Of a stretch of DNA of 12,110 nt, positions 6,773 to 12,110 are shown piece after piece. Made by a program: the position numbers and the translations under genes. The DNA lies in NCBI GenBank assembly GCA_047619685.1, contig JBLHLC010000076.1:1-12110 (forward strand), given 5' to 3'. How positions within the stretch are numbered: the stretch's first letter is position 1; the number at the start of each line of letters is the position of its first letter. This DNA comes from JABDJZ01 sp047619685 (GTDB lineage: Bacteria; Bacteroidota; Rhodothermia; Rhodothermales; UBA10348). The notes beneath the pieces are model-generated. The model was not told where the DNA came from. It ran no database searches and worked only from the letters and a program-made list of their open reading frames with translations.

Positions 6773-6856
6773 TGCCCGGGACTGGATTCGAACCAGCACG
6801 TCCTTGCGAACACCGCCCCCTCAAGACGGCGCGTCTACCAATTTCGCCACCCGGGC
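6773..6856 (-). tRNA. tRNA-Leu (anticodon GAG)
   Basis: An 84-nt minus-strand gene. Acceptor stem GCCCGGG pairs with CCCGGGC, followed by discriminator A. The D-arm carries AAATTGGTAGACGC. The anticodon stem CCGTC/GGCGG encloses the loop TTGAGGG, giving anticodon GAG for CUC/CUU codons. A long variable arm (GTGTTCGCAAGGACGTGC region) marks a class II tRNA. The T-arm is CTGGTTCGAATCCAG. CCA is not encoded. It has its own promoter upstream and a terminator downstream. Phage-like debris nearby fits tRNA genes as common integration targets, although no att duplication was seen. Confidence 0.95.
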
Positions 6857-6863
6857 AAGGCAC

Positions 6864-6896
6864 CAAATATACACCGCGTCGGACAATTGGGGTCAA
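6864..6896 (-). promoter_or_regulatory. Bacteroidetes-type promoter for tRNA-Leu
   Basis: On the minus strand TTGACC (6896-6891) is followed after 19 bases by TATATTTG (6871-6864), which ends 7 bases before the tRNA 5' end. TATATTTG matches the Bacteroidetes -7 consensus TAnnTTTG exactly, and the TTG fits the -33 box with the usual wide spacing. Transcription would begin almost at the mature tRNA. The box also supports assigning the organism to the FCB group. Confidence 0.7.
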
Positions 6897-6937
6897 GGGG
6901 ATTGGTGAAGAAACGGTCGATGACCGAGAGTGCTACA

Positions 6938-7834
6938 TCAGTCGATTGCCCCGAGTGCCCAGGCAACGGTTCTTCGTACCTCCAGGTCAGAATCATCCAT
7001 GGCTGCAATCAGCGCCGCGGTCGCGCGGCGATCACCGATCGCTCCGAGCGCCCAGGCCGCTTGCTGGCGAACGTCTGCGACGTTATCCGAGAGCAAGCTC
7101 AGAAGAGGGTCCACGGCAGATAGCGCCTCGATCGCCCCAAGCGCCCAGGCCGCCTTGCTCCGAACTTCAGGATTCTTGTCTGCGAGCGCTTTGGCCAGGT
7201 GGGGAACGGCAGCCGGCTCCTCCAAGGCGCCCAGCGCCCAGACCGATTTCTCCCGTACGAGCGGGCTGGCATCGGTGGCGGCAAGCGAGAGTACCTCGAT
7301 CGCGGCCGGATCCTCGATGGAGCCCAATGCCCAAGCTGCATCGGCCCTGATTTCCGCGTACGCGTCCTTGCGTACCACGCCAGCCAGGACCTCAATGGAG
7401 GCCGGGCTTTCTACGTGAGCTATGGCAAGAATGGAGCGATGGCGCACCAGGACGCCGCCGCCAGCCAGCGCCTGATGCAGCGCGGGCAGCGCTTTTTCAC
7501 CAATCTCGCCCAAGGCCTCCGCGGCCAACAGGCCAGGCGTTGTAGTGTGTTTGCCACCGCGCTGATTCCAATCATACCAGTAGCCTCGACGGCCGTTGAT
7601 ATCGCGGCAGACATCGCCGGGCAATTCTGCCTCATCGGCTAGAAGTACCACGAGCGCCGATACGGCTGGAGACGCCTCTGCTCGGAATCGTCCAAGCTGG
7701 CACGCGGCGCGTCCTCGCGTCTGGGCATCGGCTCCCGAAAGTTGGGAGGTAAGGGTCTGGACGGATTGCGCAGATACGCCCACGGGGGCAAGCGCGAAGG
7801 CGAGGATAAAGGCCAGGAAAAGGGAATTGCGCAT
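6938..7834 (-). CDS. Secreted HEAT-repeat protein
   Basis: 298 residues. Residues 1-22 are a Sec signal peptide (hydrophobic LFLAFILAFALAPVGV, cleavage likely after VSA). The mature part is a HEAT-like (PBS-lyase type) helical-repeat scaffold, which usually binds other proteins. Residues 100-298 contain repeats with the core VRxxAAWALGAI. The tryptophans fall at 168, 199, 230, 261 and 292, an exact 31-residue period, and the DNA shows the matching 93-base period. A loop at 76-100 (CRDINGRRGYWYDWNQRGG) interrupts the early repeats, with C45 and C76 as possible disulfide partners. The protein ends on AWALGAID, after the first helix of a repeat and without a capping helix, so the 3' end may be clipped. 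The partner is unknown. No clear RBS; a palindrome lies 26 bases upstream. The next gene upstream is on the same strand, 72 bases away. Confidence 0.85.
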   Translation of the reverse strand: MRNSLFLAFILAFALAPVGVSAQSVQTLTSQLSGADAQTRGRAACQLGRFRAEASPAVSALVVLLADEAELPGDVCRDINGRRGYWYDWNQRGGKHTTTPGLLAAEALGEIGEKALPALHQALAGGGVLVRHRSILAIAHVESPASIEVLAGVVRKDAYAEIRADAAWALGSIEDPAAIEVLSLAATDASPLVREKSVWALGALEEPAAVPHLAKALADKNPEVRSKAAWALGAIEALSAVDPLLSLLSDNVADVRQQAAWALGAIGDRRATAALIAAMDDSDLEVRRTVAWALGAID

Positions 7835-7859
7835 GACTGTATCGGCAGGTGGAGTATCA

Positions 7860-7875
7860 TGCTAATAAATTAGCA
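7860..7875. promoter_or_regulatory. Perfect palindrome upstream of the HEAT gene
   Basis: TGCTAAT-AA-ATTAGCA is a 16-bp inverted repeat with 7-bp arms in the 72-base gap between the lipoprotein stop and the HEAT gene start. There is no T-tract, so an operator for a dimeric regulator is more likely than a terminator. No regulator gene is adjacent. Confidence 0.4.
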
Positions 7876-7906
7876 CAACAAAACCTACTGCTCGCGCAAT
7901 TCCGCG

Positions 7907-8575
7907 TCACATGGGACGCATCGCCGCTGAAGCGGTAACCAAGGGCCGGGCGGCTTCGACGTACGCGGACCTCACCAGCTGGCCTAGCAGGGACTCAACA
8001 TCCCGCCTGGTGCCATCTCTCCCCCTGTAAGCCAGTTGCACTTCGTAATGCCCACCCGGCGCCGCGCGAATGGACACCTTGCCAAAGGGTCCGGTGATCC
8101 GCCGGAGGAACTCGATACCGGCACCCCCGCGGAGGGTCACGCCCAGGAAACCGGGCAGCGCCATGCCGATGCTGGTGCGAAACATGAGGACCCTTTCGCT
8201 CATGAGGTTCGGTCCGTCATCCAGGAAGATGCCCGTGAACTTGGCAGGGTAATAACCCGGCCGGTCAACAATCACGTCGGCGGCGCCGCCCGTCAGGCCG
8301 GAGAGTCGAACGCGGTCAGAACTCACCGCAAATCGCCCAGCGGCCAGGGTATCGGCATAACTGGAAGGATTCAGGACGAGCACGTCCACACATTCCATGC
8401 GCAGCCTTTGGGTGGCGGCATCCCCGTCCTCCTCGACAATACGGAACGAGAGTGATGCTCTTCCGCGGCCAACATCGTCGGGGGCCAGCTCAACATCGCA
8501 ATGGTCCGGCCCGCATCCGGTGAGGATACTGACCGCTAGAACGGCTACGATTGAAAATGGGCAGGCGAGTGACAT
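7907..8575 (-). CDS. Lipoprotein of unknown function
   Basis: 222 residues. The N-terminus has a hydrophobic segment (FSIVAVLAVSILTGC) ending in the lipobox LTGC, so C21 is predicted to be lipidated. Residue 22 is Gly and D24 follows, giving no simple localisation signal. The mature protein is mainly predicted beta, with SLSFRIVEEDGD, VIVDRPGYYPAKFTG and GGHYEVQLAYRGRDG. The VIVDRPGY segment resembles a carboxypeptidase-regulatory-like or transthyretin-like strand pair, but this is weak. No catalytic motif was recognised. It is co-oriented with the HEAT gene and divergent from the small secreted protein at 8673. ATG 8575 is the only start that keeps the signal peptide; no clear RBS precedes it. 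Confidence 0.75.
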   Translation of the reverse strand: MSLACPFSIVAVLAVSILTGCGPDHCDVELAPDDVGRGRASLSFRIVEEDGDAATQRLRMECVDVLVLNPSSYADTLAAGRFAVSSDRVRLSGLTGGAADVIVDRPGYYPAKFTGIFLDDGPNLMSERVLMFRTSIGMALPGFLGVTLRGGAGIEFLRRITGPFGKVSIRAAPGGHYEVQLAYRGRDGTRRDVESLLGQLVRSAYVEAARPLVTASAAMRPM

Positions 8576-8672
8576 TGCGTCCGGAATCTAGTGACCACGC
8601 GATCTTGGAAGCGAGGCGCAACAATGCGCACCAAAGGCCAGTATCGGATGTCCTAACCAGACGCCCCTATCC
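8576..8672. promoter_or_regulatory. Divergent intergenic region
   Basis: These 97 bases must hold the promoters of two divergent genes. An inverted repeat GCGCA-acaa-TGCGC lies at 8616-8629 and could be an operator serving both. No clear TAnnTTTG box or Shine-Dalgarno was found. Confidence 0.35.
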
Positions 8673-9125
8673 ATGAAGTTTGCCGCCCTCGCGACACTTG
8701 TCGCCTCGTTCTTTATCGTCGTCTCTCCGGCCCTCGCACAGGACATGTCCGATTCGGACGGCGTCCACGCGGCGGTGCTGGACTACCTGGAGGGGATATA
8801 CGATGTCCAACCCGAGCGCATTGAGCAAAGCGTCAGTCCGGCTCTAGTAAAATTTGGATGGTACCAGTCGAATCCGGATGCCGAGTTTCAAGGGTCTCCG
8901 ATGACATTCGAACAGTTGAAGGGCCTCGCCGCCAGTTGGAATAAAGACAACCGTCAGAACATCACAGCGGACACCCCTCGGGAGATCGTCGTGTTGGATG
9001 TTCTAAGCAAGACCGCGGTTGCCAAGCTCACCGCAATGTGGGGTATTGACTACTTCCAGCTCGAAAAAATTGAAGGCCGCTGGATGATTCGGCACGTGTT
9101 GTGGCAGTCCCACCCCAGCGCCTGA
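8673..9125 (+). CDS. Secreted lumazine-binding/SnoaL-like (NTF2-fold) protein
   Basis: 150 residues, with a signal peptide at 1-22 (FAALATLVASFFIVVSPALA, then QD). The mature part fits the putative lumazine-binding family (Lumazine_bd_2, NTF2-like fold): an N-terminal helix AVLDYLEGIYDVQPERIEQS, the segment VSPALVKFGW, a Leu-Ala helix with KGLAASWNKDN, then beta strands REIVVLDVLSKTAVAKLTAM and GIDYFQLEKIEGRWMIRHVL. The closing GRWMIRHVLW strand is typical of the family. Members have no well-defined ligand in bacteria, so function is open; periplasmic binding is an inference. The stop lies only 16 bases from the convergent stop of the large secreted protein. Confidence 0.8.
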   Translation: MKFAALATLVASFFIVVSPALAQDMSDSDGVHAAVLDYLEGIYDVQPERIEQSVSPALVKFGWYQSNPDAEFQGSPMTFEQLKGLAASWNKDNRQNITADTPREIVVLDVLSKTAVAKLTAMWGIDYFQLEKIEGRWMIRHVLWQSHPSA

Positions 9126-9141
9126 GCCCCAAACCGGAATG

Positions 9142-10926
9142 CTAGCGGATCACCGTCAGCGGTCTGGTCTCAATAGAGTGTTGGCCCTGGAGGCGCAGCA
9201 GGTAGACGCCGGGCGCGCGCGAACCGGCGTTCCATGCGGCCTGGTGAGTCCCGGCGGGCAGGGAGCCTGAAACCAGCGTCTCGAGTCGTCGCCCCTGCAG
9301 GTCATAGATCTCGACGCTCACCTGATCCGGCCTCGGAAGGTCGAACGTGATCGTGGTTGATCGCGCGAAGGGATTCGGGTAATTGGAGAGGCCGAGCTCC
9401 GTTGGCACCTCTGCGTTTTCCGTGACCAGAACGGAGCCCAGATGGACGGTCACAGACTTTTCCACGCGGTCCCCGAGCTGGTCCGTGACACGGATGGTGA
9501 CCGGGCCAGCGCTCTCCCCGGTCGGTACGCCCAGGATCTCACCAGTGAAGCTGTTCAGGGACATTCCGGGCGGAAGGCTCCCGCTCACCACTTCTGCGAA
9601 GTAGTCCGGAACACCACCAGAGACAAGCTTCGCCCCGTAACGATCCGCACGCCTGTCCAGCGTCACCTCCTCAGCAATCGTGAGGCCGATGAATGGCGTA
9701 GTATCGCGAAGTTCGTATCCGACCTCGCGGGCCATGAGAAGATCGGTTTTAGTGATGATCCAGCGCCTGGGCTCCATCACTCCGTTTCCACTGGCGAGCT
9801 CGGAGCCAAAGACGCCGCGCCGGCTGGCCGGATCAACGATATACTTGGCATTCCCTCCGTCGTAGATATGGTCGAAGCGATCCACAATGGCCGGGCCTCC
9901 CAGGTAGTCGATGATGTCTACGGCCGTTGCCCCGCCGGTGGCCTTGATGAGGTCCCACTTGTTGTGGCCGGCGCTGAAGAACATGGCGTGCGCAATCTGG
10001 TGATGCACTATCGAGTAGAAATCGGCCAACCCGCGCGGGTGGTTGTCGTTTCGCCACCAGTCACGTTCGTCTGCATAGAAGGCCCATCCGAGCACGTTCC
10101 GGTTGCCACGTAATTCCATGGCCACGTGCCCGGACGCGATGATGTCTACGGGCCACCCGTCAACCGTCTGGTACTGTCCGGTAGCCGCTCCGCCTGAAAA
10201 AAGGCCGACGCTCCGCATGCCCCACGCGTAGAGGTAAAAACCGCGGAAGGCCATCGGGTTGGTGACCCAATAACCGGACAGAAATCCGTCACCGTTCCAT
10301 ATCCAGCTTCGGCTGGCACCACGGATGACTTCGTCAACCCGGTTGTCGGACAGGAAATAGGCCCAATCATCCGCAGCCTTCTGAGTCTCGGCCCGCACCG
10401 TCGGATTTGTGTAAAAGCCCGTGGCATCAAACGACGTCTCCAGGGTGACCGGAAACTCGATCGGTCTGTCCCGATCCTGGTCCTCCACAATGATCGGAAG
10501 CACAAGCGTCTTCAGGCCATCGTTGGCGGTGTGCACGCCAATCCACAAGGAATGCGCTTCGTCCAGGTCGTCTCTGTCCGGCCAAATGGCAATAACGACG
10601 GGAGCTGCCTGAACGCCAGACTCAAGTTTCAGGGTGAGCTTGGGGCCGGTCTCGCCCAAGGTCGAGGGCTCGGACCGCGCCAGTCTTCGCTCGGCGAAGT
10701 GCAGCCTCTGATCGCTCCCCGCTATTTCCACGGTGGCTGGAAGCCAGGCTTCCGGGACATCGATGGAAAATTCCACCGCCGGGTTTGCGATGTATCCCTC
10801 CCAGTCAACCAGCCTCAATGCGCGCGTCTGCAGATTCCGACCGAACCGATCAGATACTACAATCTGGCCCGCACTGTCGGCGACAGTGACGCACAGAAAG
10901 GCAGCAAGAAGGAGGATACCCCGCAT
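9142..10926 (-). CDS. Type IX-secreted protein with degenerate metalloprotease-like core, putative Ig and sorting domains
   Basis: 594 residues from ATG 10926 (a GTG at 10932 would add two; the numbering here includes those two). Signal peptide 1-22. Residues 25-160 are beta-rich and Ig-like. Residues 175-410 resemble a zincin-type metalloprotease: DFYSIVHHQIAHAMFF (304-319) sits where a HExxH helix is expected, and GVMEPRRW (384-391) with ITKTDLLMAREVGYEL (393-408) resembles the Met-turn and closing helix (LMxP...DLAxLxDIGY). The catalytic Glu is Gln (H311-Q312-I-A-H315), so proteolysis is doubtful. Residues 415-498 match a putative Ig (He_PIG) domain with SGSLPPGMSLNSFTGEILGV. Residues 510-596 are a type A sorting domain: NYPNPFARSTTITF, VEIYDLQGRRLETL, LPAGTHQAAW, ending LTVIR. 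It is probably displayed on, or released from, the outer membrane. It is co-oriented behind the sulfatase pseudogene (17-base gap). RBS weak. Confidence 0.85.
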   Translation of the reverse strand: MRGILLLAAFLCVTVADSAGQIVVSDRFGRNLQTRALRLVDWEGYIANPAVEFSIDVPEAWLPATVEIAGSDQRLHFAERRLARSEPSTLGETGPKLTLKLESGVQAAPVVIAIWPDRDDLDEAHSLWIGVHTANDGLKTLVLPIIVEDQDRDRPIEFPVTLETSFDATGFYTNPTVRAETQKAADDWAYFLSDNRVDEVIRGASRSWIWNGDGFLSGYWVTNPMAFRGFYLYAWGMRSVGLFSGGAATGQYQTVDGWPVDIIASGHVAMELRGNRNVLGWAFYADERDWWRNDNHPRGLADFYSIVHHQIAHAMFFSAGHNKWDLIKATGGATAVDIIDYLGGPAIVDRFDHIYDGGNAKYIVDPASRRGVFGSELASGNGVMEPRRWIITKTDLLMAREVGYELRDTTPFIGLTIAEEVTLDRRADRYGAKLVSGGVPDYFAEVVSGSLPPGMSLNSFTGEILGVPTGESAGPVTIRVTDQLGDRVEKSVTVHLGSVLVTENAEVPTELGLSNYPNPFARSTTITFDLPRPDQVSVEIYDLQGRRLETLVSGSLPAGTHQAAWNAGSRAPGVYLLRLQGQHSIETRPLTVIR

Positions 10927-10943
10927 CAACACCGGGTAATGGT

Positions 10944-11472
10944 TTAGTCGTCATAACCCGCCCAGCCGACGCCTCCCGTACTACAGGACGCTTCACCATC
11001 TGGACGATCATCTACTGGTACGTCCAAATCAACCCGCAATCGTTCCAACTCTGCCTGGAGTTCGCTTCTGATGTCCGAAAAGTCCGGATTGTGGTATTGG
11101 TTCGTGAGTTCGTTGGGGTCTGAGCTCAAGTCAAAGAGCTCCCACTGGTCCAGCGTGTAGAAGTAGATGAGCTTGTAGCGATCTGTTCTGACGCCATAAT
11201 GCCTGCGCACACAATGCCAACCGGGGTATTCGTAGTACTGGTAGTAGAAGCTCCCTCTCCAGCCGCTCGGCGTCGTAAATGTGGCCCATGGATCCGGCGG
11301 TGTTTCGAACATTGGCGCGCGTGATCGTGGGAAAAATAAGCAGGATGTTTGGCTGCTCGGGCTCCGGCGCGCGGGCAGCAGAGCCAAGGAGTAGCACGAG
11401 CCAATCAACAAGTCCGCCGGTCCAGCGGGGACTGGAAAAACGACTCCCGAGAGTGTGGGTGGGTAGAGCCAT
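10944..11472 (-). pseudogene. Sulfatase pseudogene: first and last parts joined, middle deleted
   Basis: The 5' part, from ATG 11472, gives a signal-peptide-like stretch (TGGLVDWLVLLLGSAARA) and the sulfatase opening PNILLIF at about residue 41. A frame change in a T-rich run then moves the expected metal-site continuation into another frame as FSHDHARQ. The C-terminal part, in a third frame (about 11290-10944), reads GWRGSFYYQYYEYPGWHCVR, HYGVRTDRYKLIYFY, QWELFDLSSDPNEL and a helical end, exactly as in type I sulfatases. Intact family members are about 450-550 residues. Here some 300-400 central residues are gone, including the formylglycine C/S-x-P-x-R site and most metal ligands, so no activity is possible. 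The remnant probably once belonged to an operon with the secreted protein downstream. Its ATG overlaps the plus-strand ATG at 11471 within a CATG. Confidence 0.85.
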
Positions 11473-11479
11473 GAATCCG

Positions 11480-11487
11480 TATATTTT
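11480..11487 (+). promoter_or_regulatory. Possible -7 element before the TerB-like gene
   Basis: TATATTTT differs at one base from the TAnnTTTG consensus and lies 22 bases before ATG 11510. No convincing -33 TTG is seen upstream, so this is tentative. If real, it favours 11510 over 11471 as the start. Confidence 0.3.
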
Positions 11488-11509
11488 TTCAACCGAGGCC
11501 TCCCCCCAC

Positions 11510-11920
11510 ATGAGCCTGGACCAACGTCTGGATGATCTGGCTGACCTCTACGTGGGCCTTGCGCACGGAGTGGATGGGCGGATGCATTTCAATGAATTTA
11601 CCCAGATCGCGGATCACCTGTTGAGGTGGCGTCATCCGGACGACCCTCGTGATGTGCTGGATCTGGTAGATGCGGCCGTCTCAGAATACGACCCAACGCG
11701 CGTGGTTCAGGCAGTCGACCGGTTGGGAAGGGTTATGTCGACACGAGAGCGCACCGCTGTTATGGAAGACCTGTCGGAGATAGCCTTGGCCGACAGGCGT
11801 TTCCTGAGGGAAGAAGCCGAGTACATCGTCTGGGTCGCGAAAGCATGGGACATTCTGGCTCCGGGAAATTCAGCGGGTGCTTTTTCCTCCGTGTTCCGCG
11901 CGGCCTCCGCAGGGCTCTAG
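11510..11920 (+). CDS. TerB-like (tellurite-resistance-type) helical protein
   Basis: 136 residues from ATG 11510 (MSLDQRLDDLADLYVGLAHG); an in-frame ATG at 11471 would add 13 residues (NPYIFSTEASPH) that look unlike the family. The protein is all-helical and acidic: LYVGLAHGVDGRMHFNEF holds the HxxDGxxxxxE pattern of TerB/DjlA-N-terminal domains, followed by VDRLGRVMSTRERTAVMEDL and LSEIALADRRFLREEAEYIV, whose second D-x-x-x-x-x-E-E repeats the motif. These paired acidic sites may bind metal. Stand-alone TerB-like proteins have no settled role in bacteria; stress response or a link to membranes is only suggested. The gene is monocistronic and divergent from the sulfatase pseudogene. The Gly/Ala-rich tail (LAPGNSAGAF) is poorly conserved. 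Confidence 0.75.
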   Translation: MSLDQRLDDLADLYVGLAHGVDGRMHFNEFTQIADHLLRWRHPDDPRDVLDLVDAAVSEYDPTRVVQAVDRLGRVMSTRERTAVMEDLSEIALADRRFLREEAEYIVWVAKAWDILAPGNSAGAFSSVFRAASAGL

Positions 11921-11963
11921 GTCCCCAATAAATTGATTCGTTTTATGATGAGCAGGTTTTCCA

Positions 11964-11983
11964 GAGCCCTGATGGTGGGGCTC
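11964..11983 (+). terminator. Weak hairpin after the TerB-like gene
   Basis: GAGCCC (11964-11969) pairs with GGGCTC (11978-11983) around an 8-nt loop, 44 bases after the stop codon. No T-run follows, so it is a poor intrinsic terminator. It directly precedes the probable IS end at 11985. Confidence 0.3.
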
Positions 11984-12026
11984 CTAGTGTAGTGCGTCGT
12001 AATTAAGGGATCTAATAAGGTGTTCG

Positions 12027-12054
12027 CCGGTTGCATTTGCTGATCTGTAACCGG
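12027..12054 (+). promoter_or_regulatory. Hairpin masking the transposase ribosome-binding site
   Basis: CCGGTT (12027-12032) pairs perfectly with AACCGG (12049-12054). The Shine-Dalgarno GGAG (12053-12056), 8 bases before ATG 12065, overlaps the right arm. Such structures limit translation of transposase on messages reading in from outside; that role is inferred from other IS elements. Confidence 0.5.
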
Positions 12055-12064
12055 AGATTCGAAC

Positions 12065-12110
12065 ATGCGCGTGGCCCCTGTCTTTTCTCTTTCCGACGAG
12101 GTCGCGGCGA
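12065..12110 (+). CDS. Transposase N-terminus, probably IS630 family (partial)
   Basis: Only 15 codons are in the window: MRVAPVFSLSDEVAA. The opening MRVAP followed by LSDE is typical of IS630-type transposases (M-R-x-A-P-x-x-x-L-T-D-E), whose N-terminal helix-turn-helix binds the element ends and whose later DDE/D domain catalyses cut-and-paste movement into TA sites. A GGAG ribosome-binding site precedes the ATG by 8 bases. The catalytic part is outside the window, so completeness cannot be judged. Confidence 0.55.
   Translation, partial: MRVAPVFSLSDEVAA

Larger units (their letters stand above)
11985..12110 (+). mobile_element. Probable left end of an IS630-family element (continues past the window)
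   Basis: A TA dinucleotide at 11985-11986 is followed by GTGTAGTGCGTCGTAATTAA, which resembles the terminal inverted repeats of IS630-type elements, and these insert at TA. A transposase-like start codon follows 79 bases later. The right end and the target duplication lie outside the window, so the boundary is tentative. Confidence 0.5.

Noticed and set aside
6772..7350. Plus-strand open frame beginning in tRNA-Leu and running opposite the HEAT gene
   Set aside because: The start lies within a tRNA, and the repeated Arg/Pro-rich peptide simply mirrors the 93-base HEAT repeat.
6938..7400. 93-base periodic repeats considered as a CRISPR-like array
   Set aside because: The period matches 31 codons of a HEAT repeat and the whole unit is coding and diverged; there are no constant repeats with unique spacers.
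9442..10113. 223-codon plus-strand open frame opposite the large secreted protein
   Set aside because: Antisense to a protein with clear signal peptide, Ig and sorting domains; no motif of its own.

Overview
The window looks like a stretch of chromosome from a GC-rich bacterium of the Fibrobacteres-Chlorobi-Bacteroidetes (FCB) group, perhaps Rhodothermia-like. Three things point there: type IX secretion (Por/type A sorting) C-terminal domains, one on an intact secreted protein and two as orphan remnants; a tRNA promoter with the Bacteroidetes-type -7 element TATATTTG; and weak or absent Shine-Dalgarno sequences before several genes. The exact phylum is an inference. The region is accessory in character and rich in gene debris.

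Layout. 1-2070 is a graveyard of fragments: the tail of a broken M1-type metallopeptidase, a tyrosine recombinase that keeps its catalytic residues but lacks its N-terminal domain, an unidentified minus-strand remnant, and a class II fumarase that has lost its N-terminal two thirds plus the signature loop. 2096-4036 is an apparently intact aconitase-like gene with an altered iron-sulfur ligand motif. It is followed by what may be the tail of a second fumarase/aspartase-type gene. 4170-5516 (minus) is a type II NADH dehydrogenase. 5517-6600 is mostly non-coding and holds two head-to-head orphan sorting domains and a short terminase-small-subunit-like piece. 6773-6856 (minus) is tRNA-Leu(GAG) with its own promoter and a strong terminator.

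6938-8575 (minus) carries a secreted HEAT-repeat protein and a lipoprotein of unknown function. 8673-9125 (plus) is a small secreted protein of lumazine-binding/SnoaL-like type. 9142-10926 (minus) is a large secreted protein with a metalloprotease-like core whose HExxH motif reads HQIAH, then a putative Ig domain and a type IX sorting domain. Upstream on the same strand is a collapsed sulfatase pseudogene in which only the first and last parts survive. 11510-11920 (plus) is a TerB-like protein. The window ends in the start of a probable IS630-family transposase behind an RBS-masking hairpin.

How it fits together: aconitase, fumarase remnants and NDH-2 make a central-carbon/respiration neighbourhood. 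The right half is mainly cell-envelope and secreted proteins. At least eight broken genes in 12 kb suggest repeated deletion and rearrangement, probably helped by the recombinase and IS element. I found no convincing new multi-gene system. The best leads are the degenerate secreted protease, the altered aconitase cluster ligands, and the repeated pattern of genes reduced to their terminal pieces.
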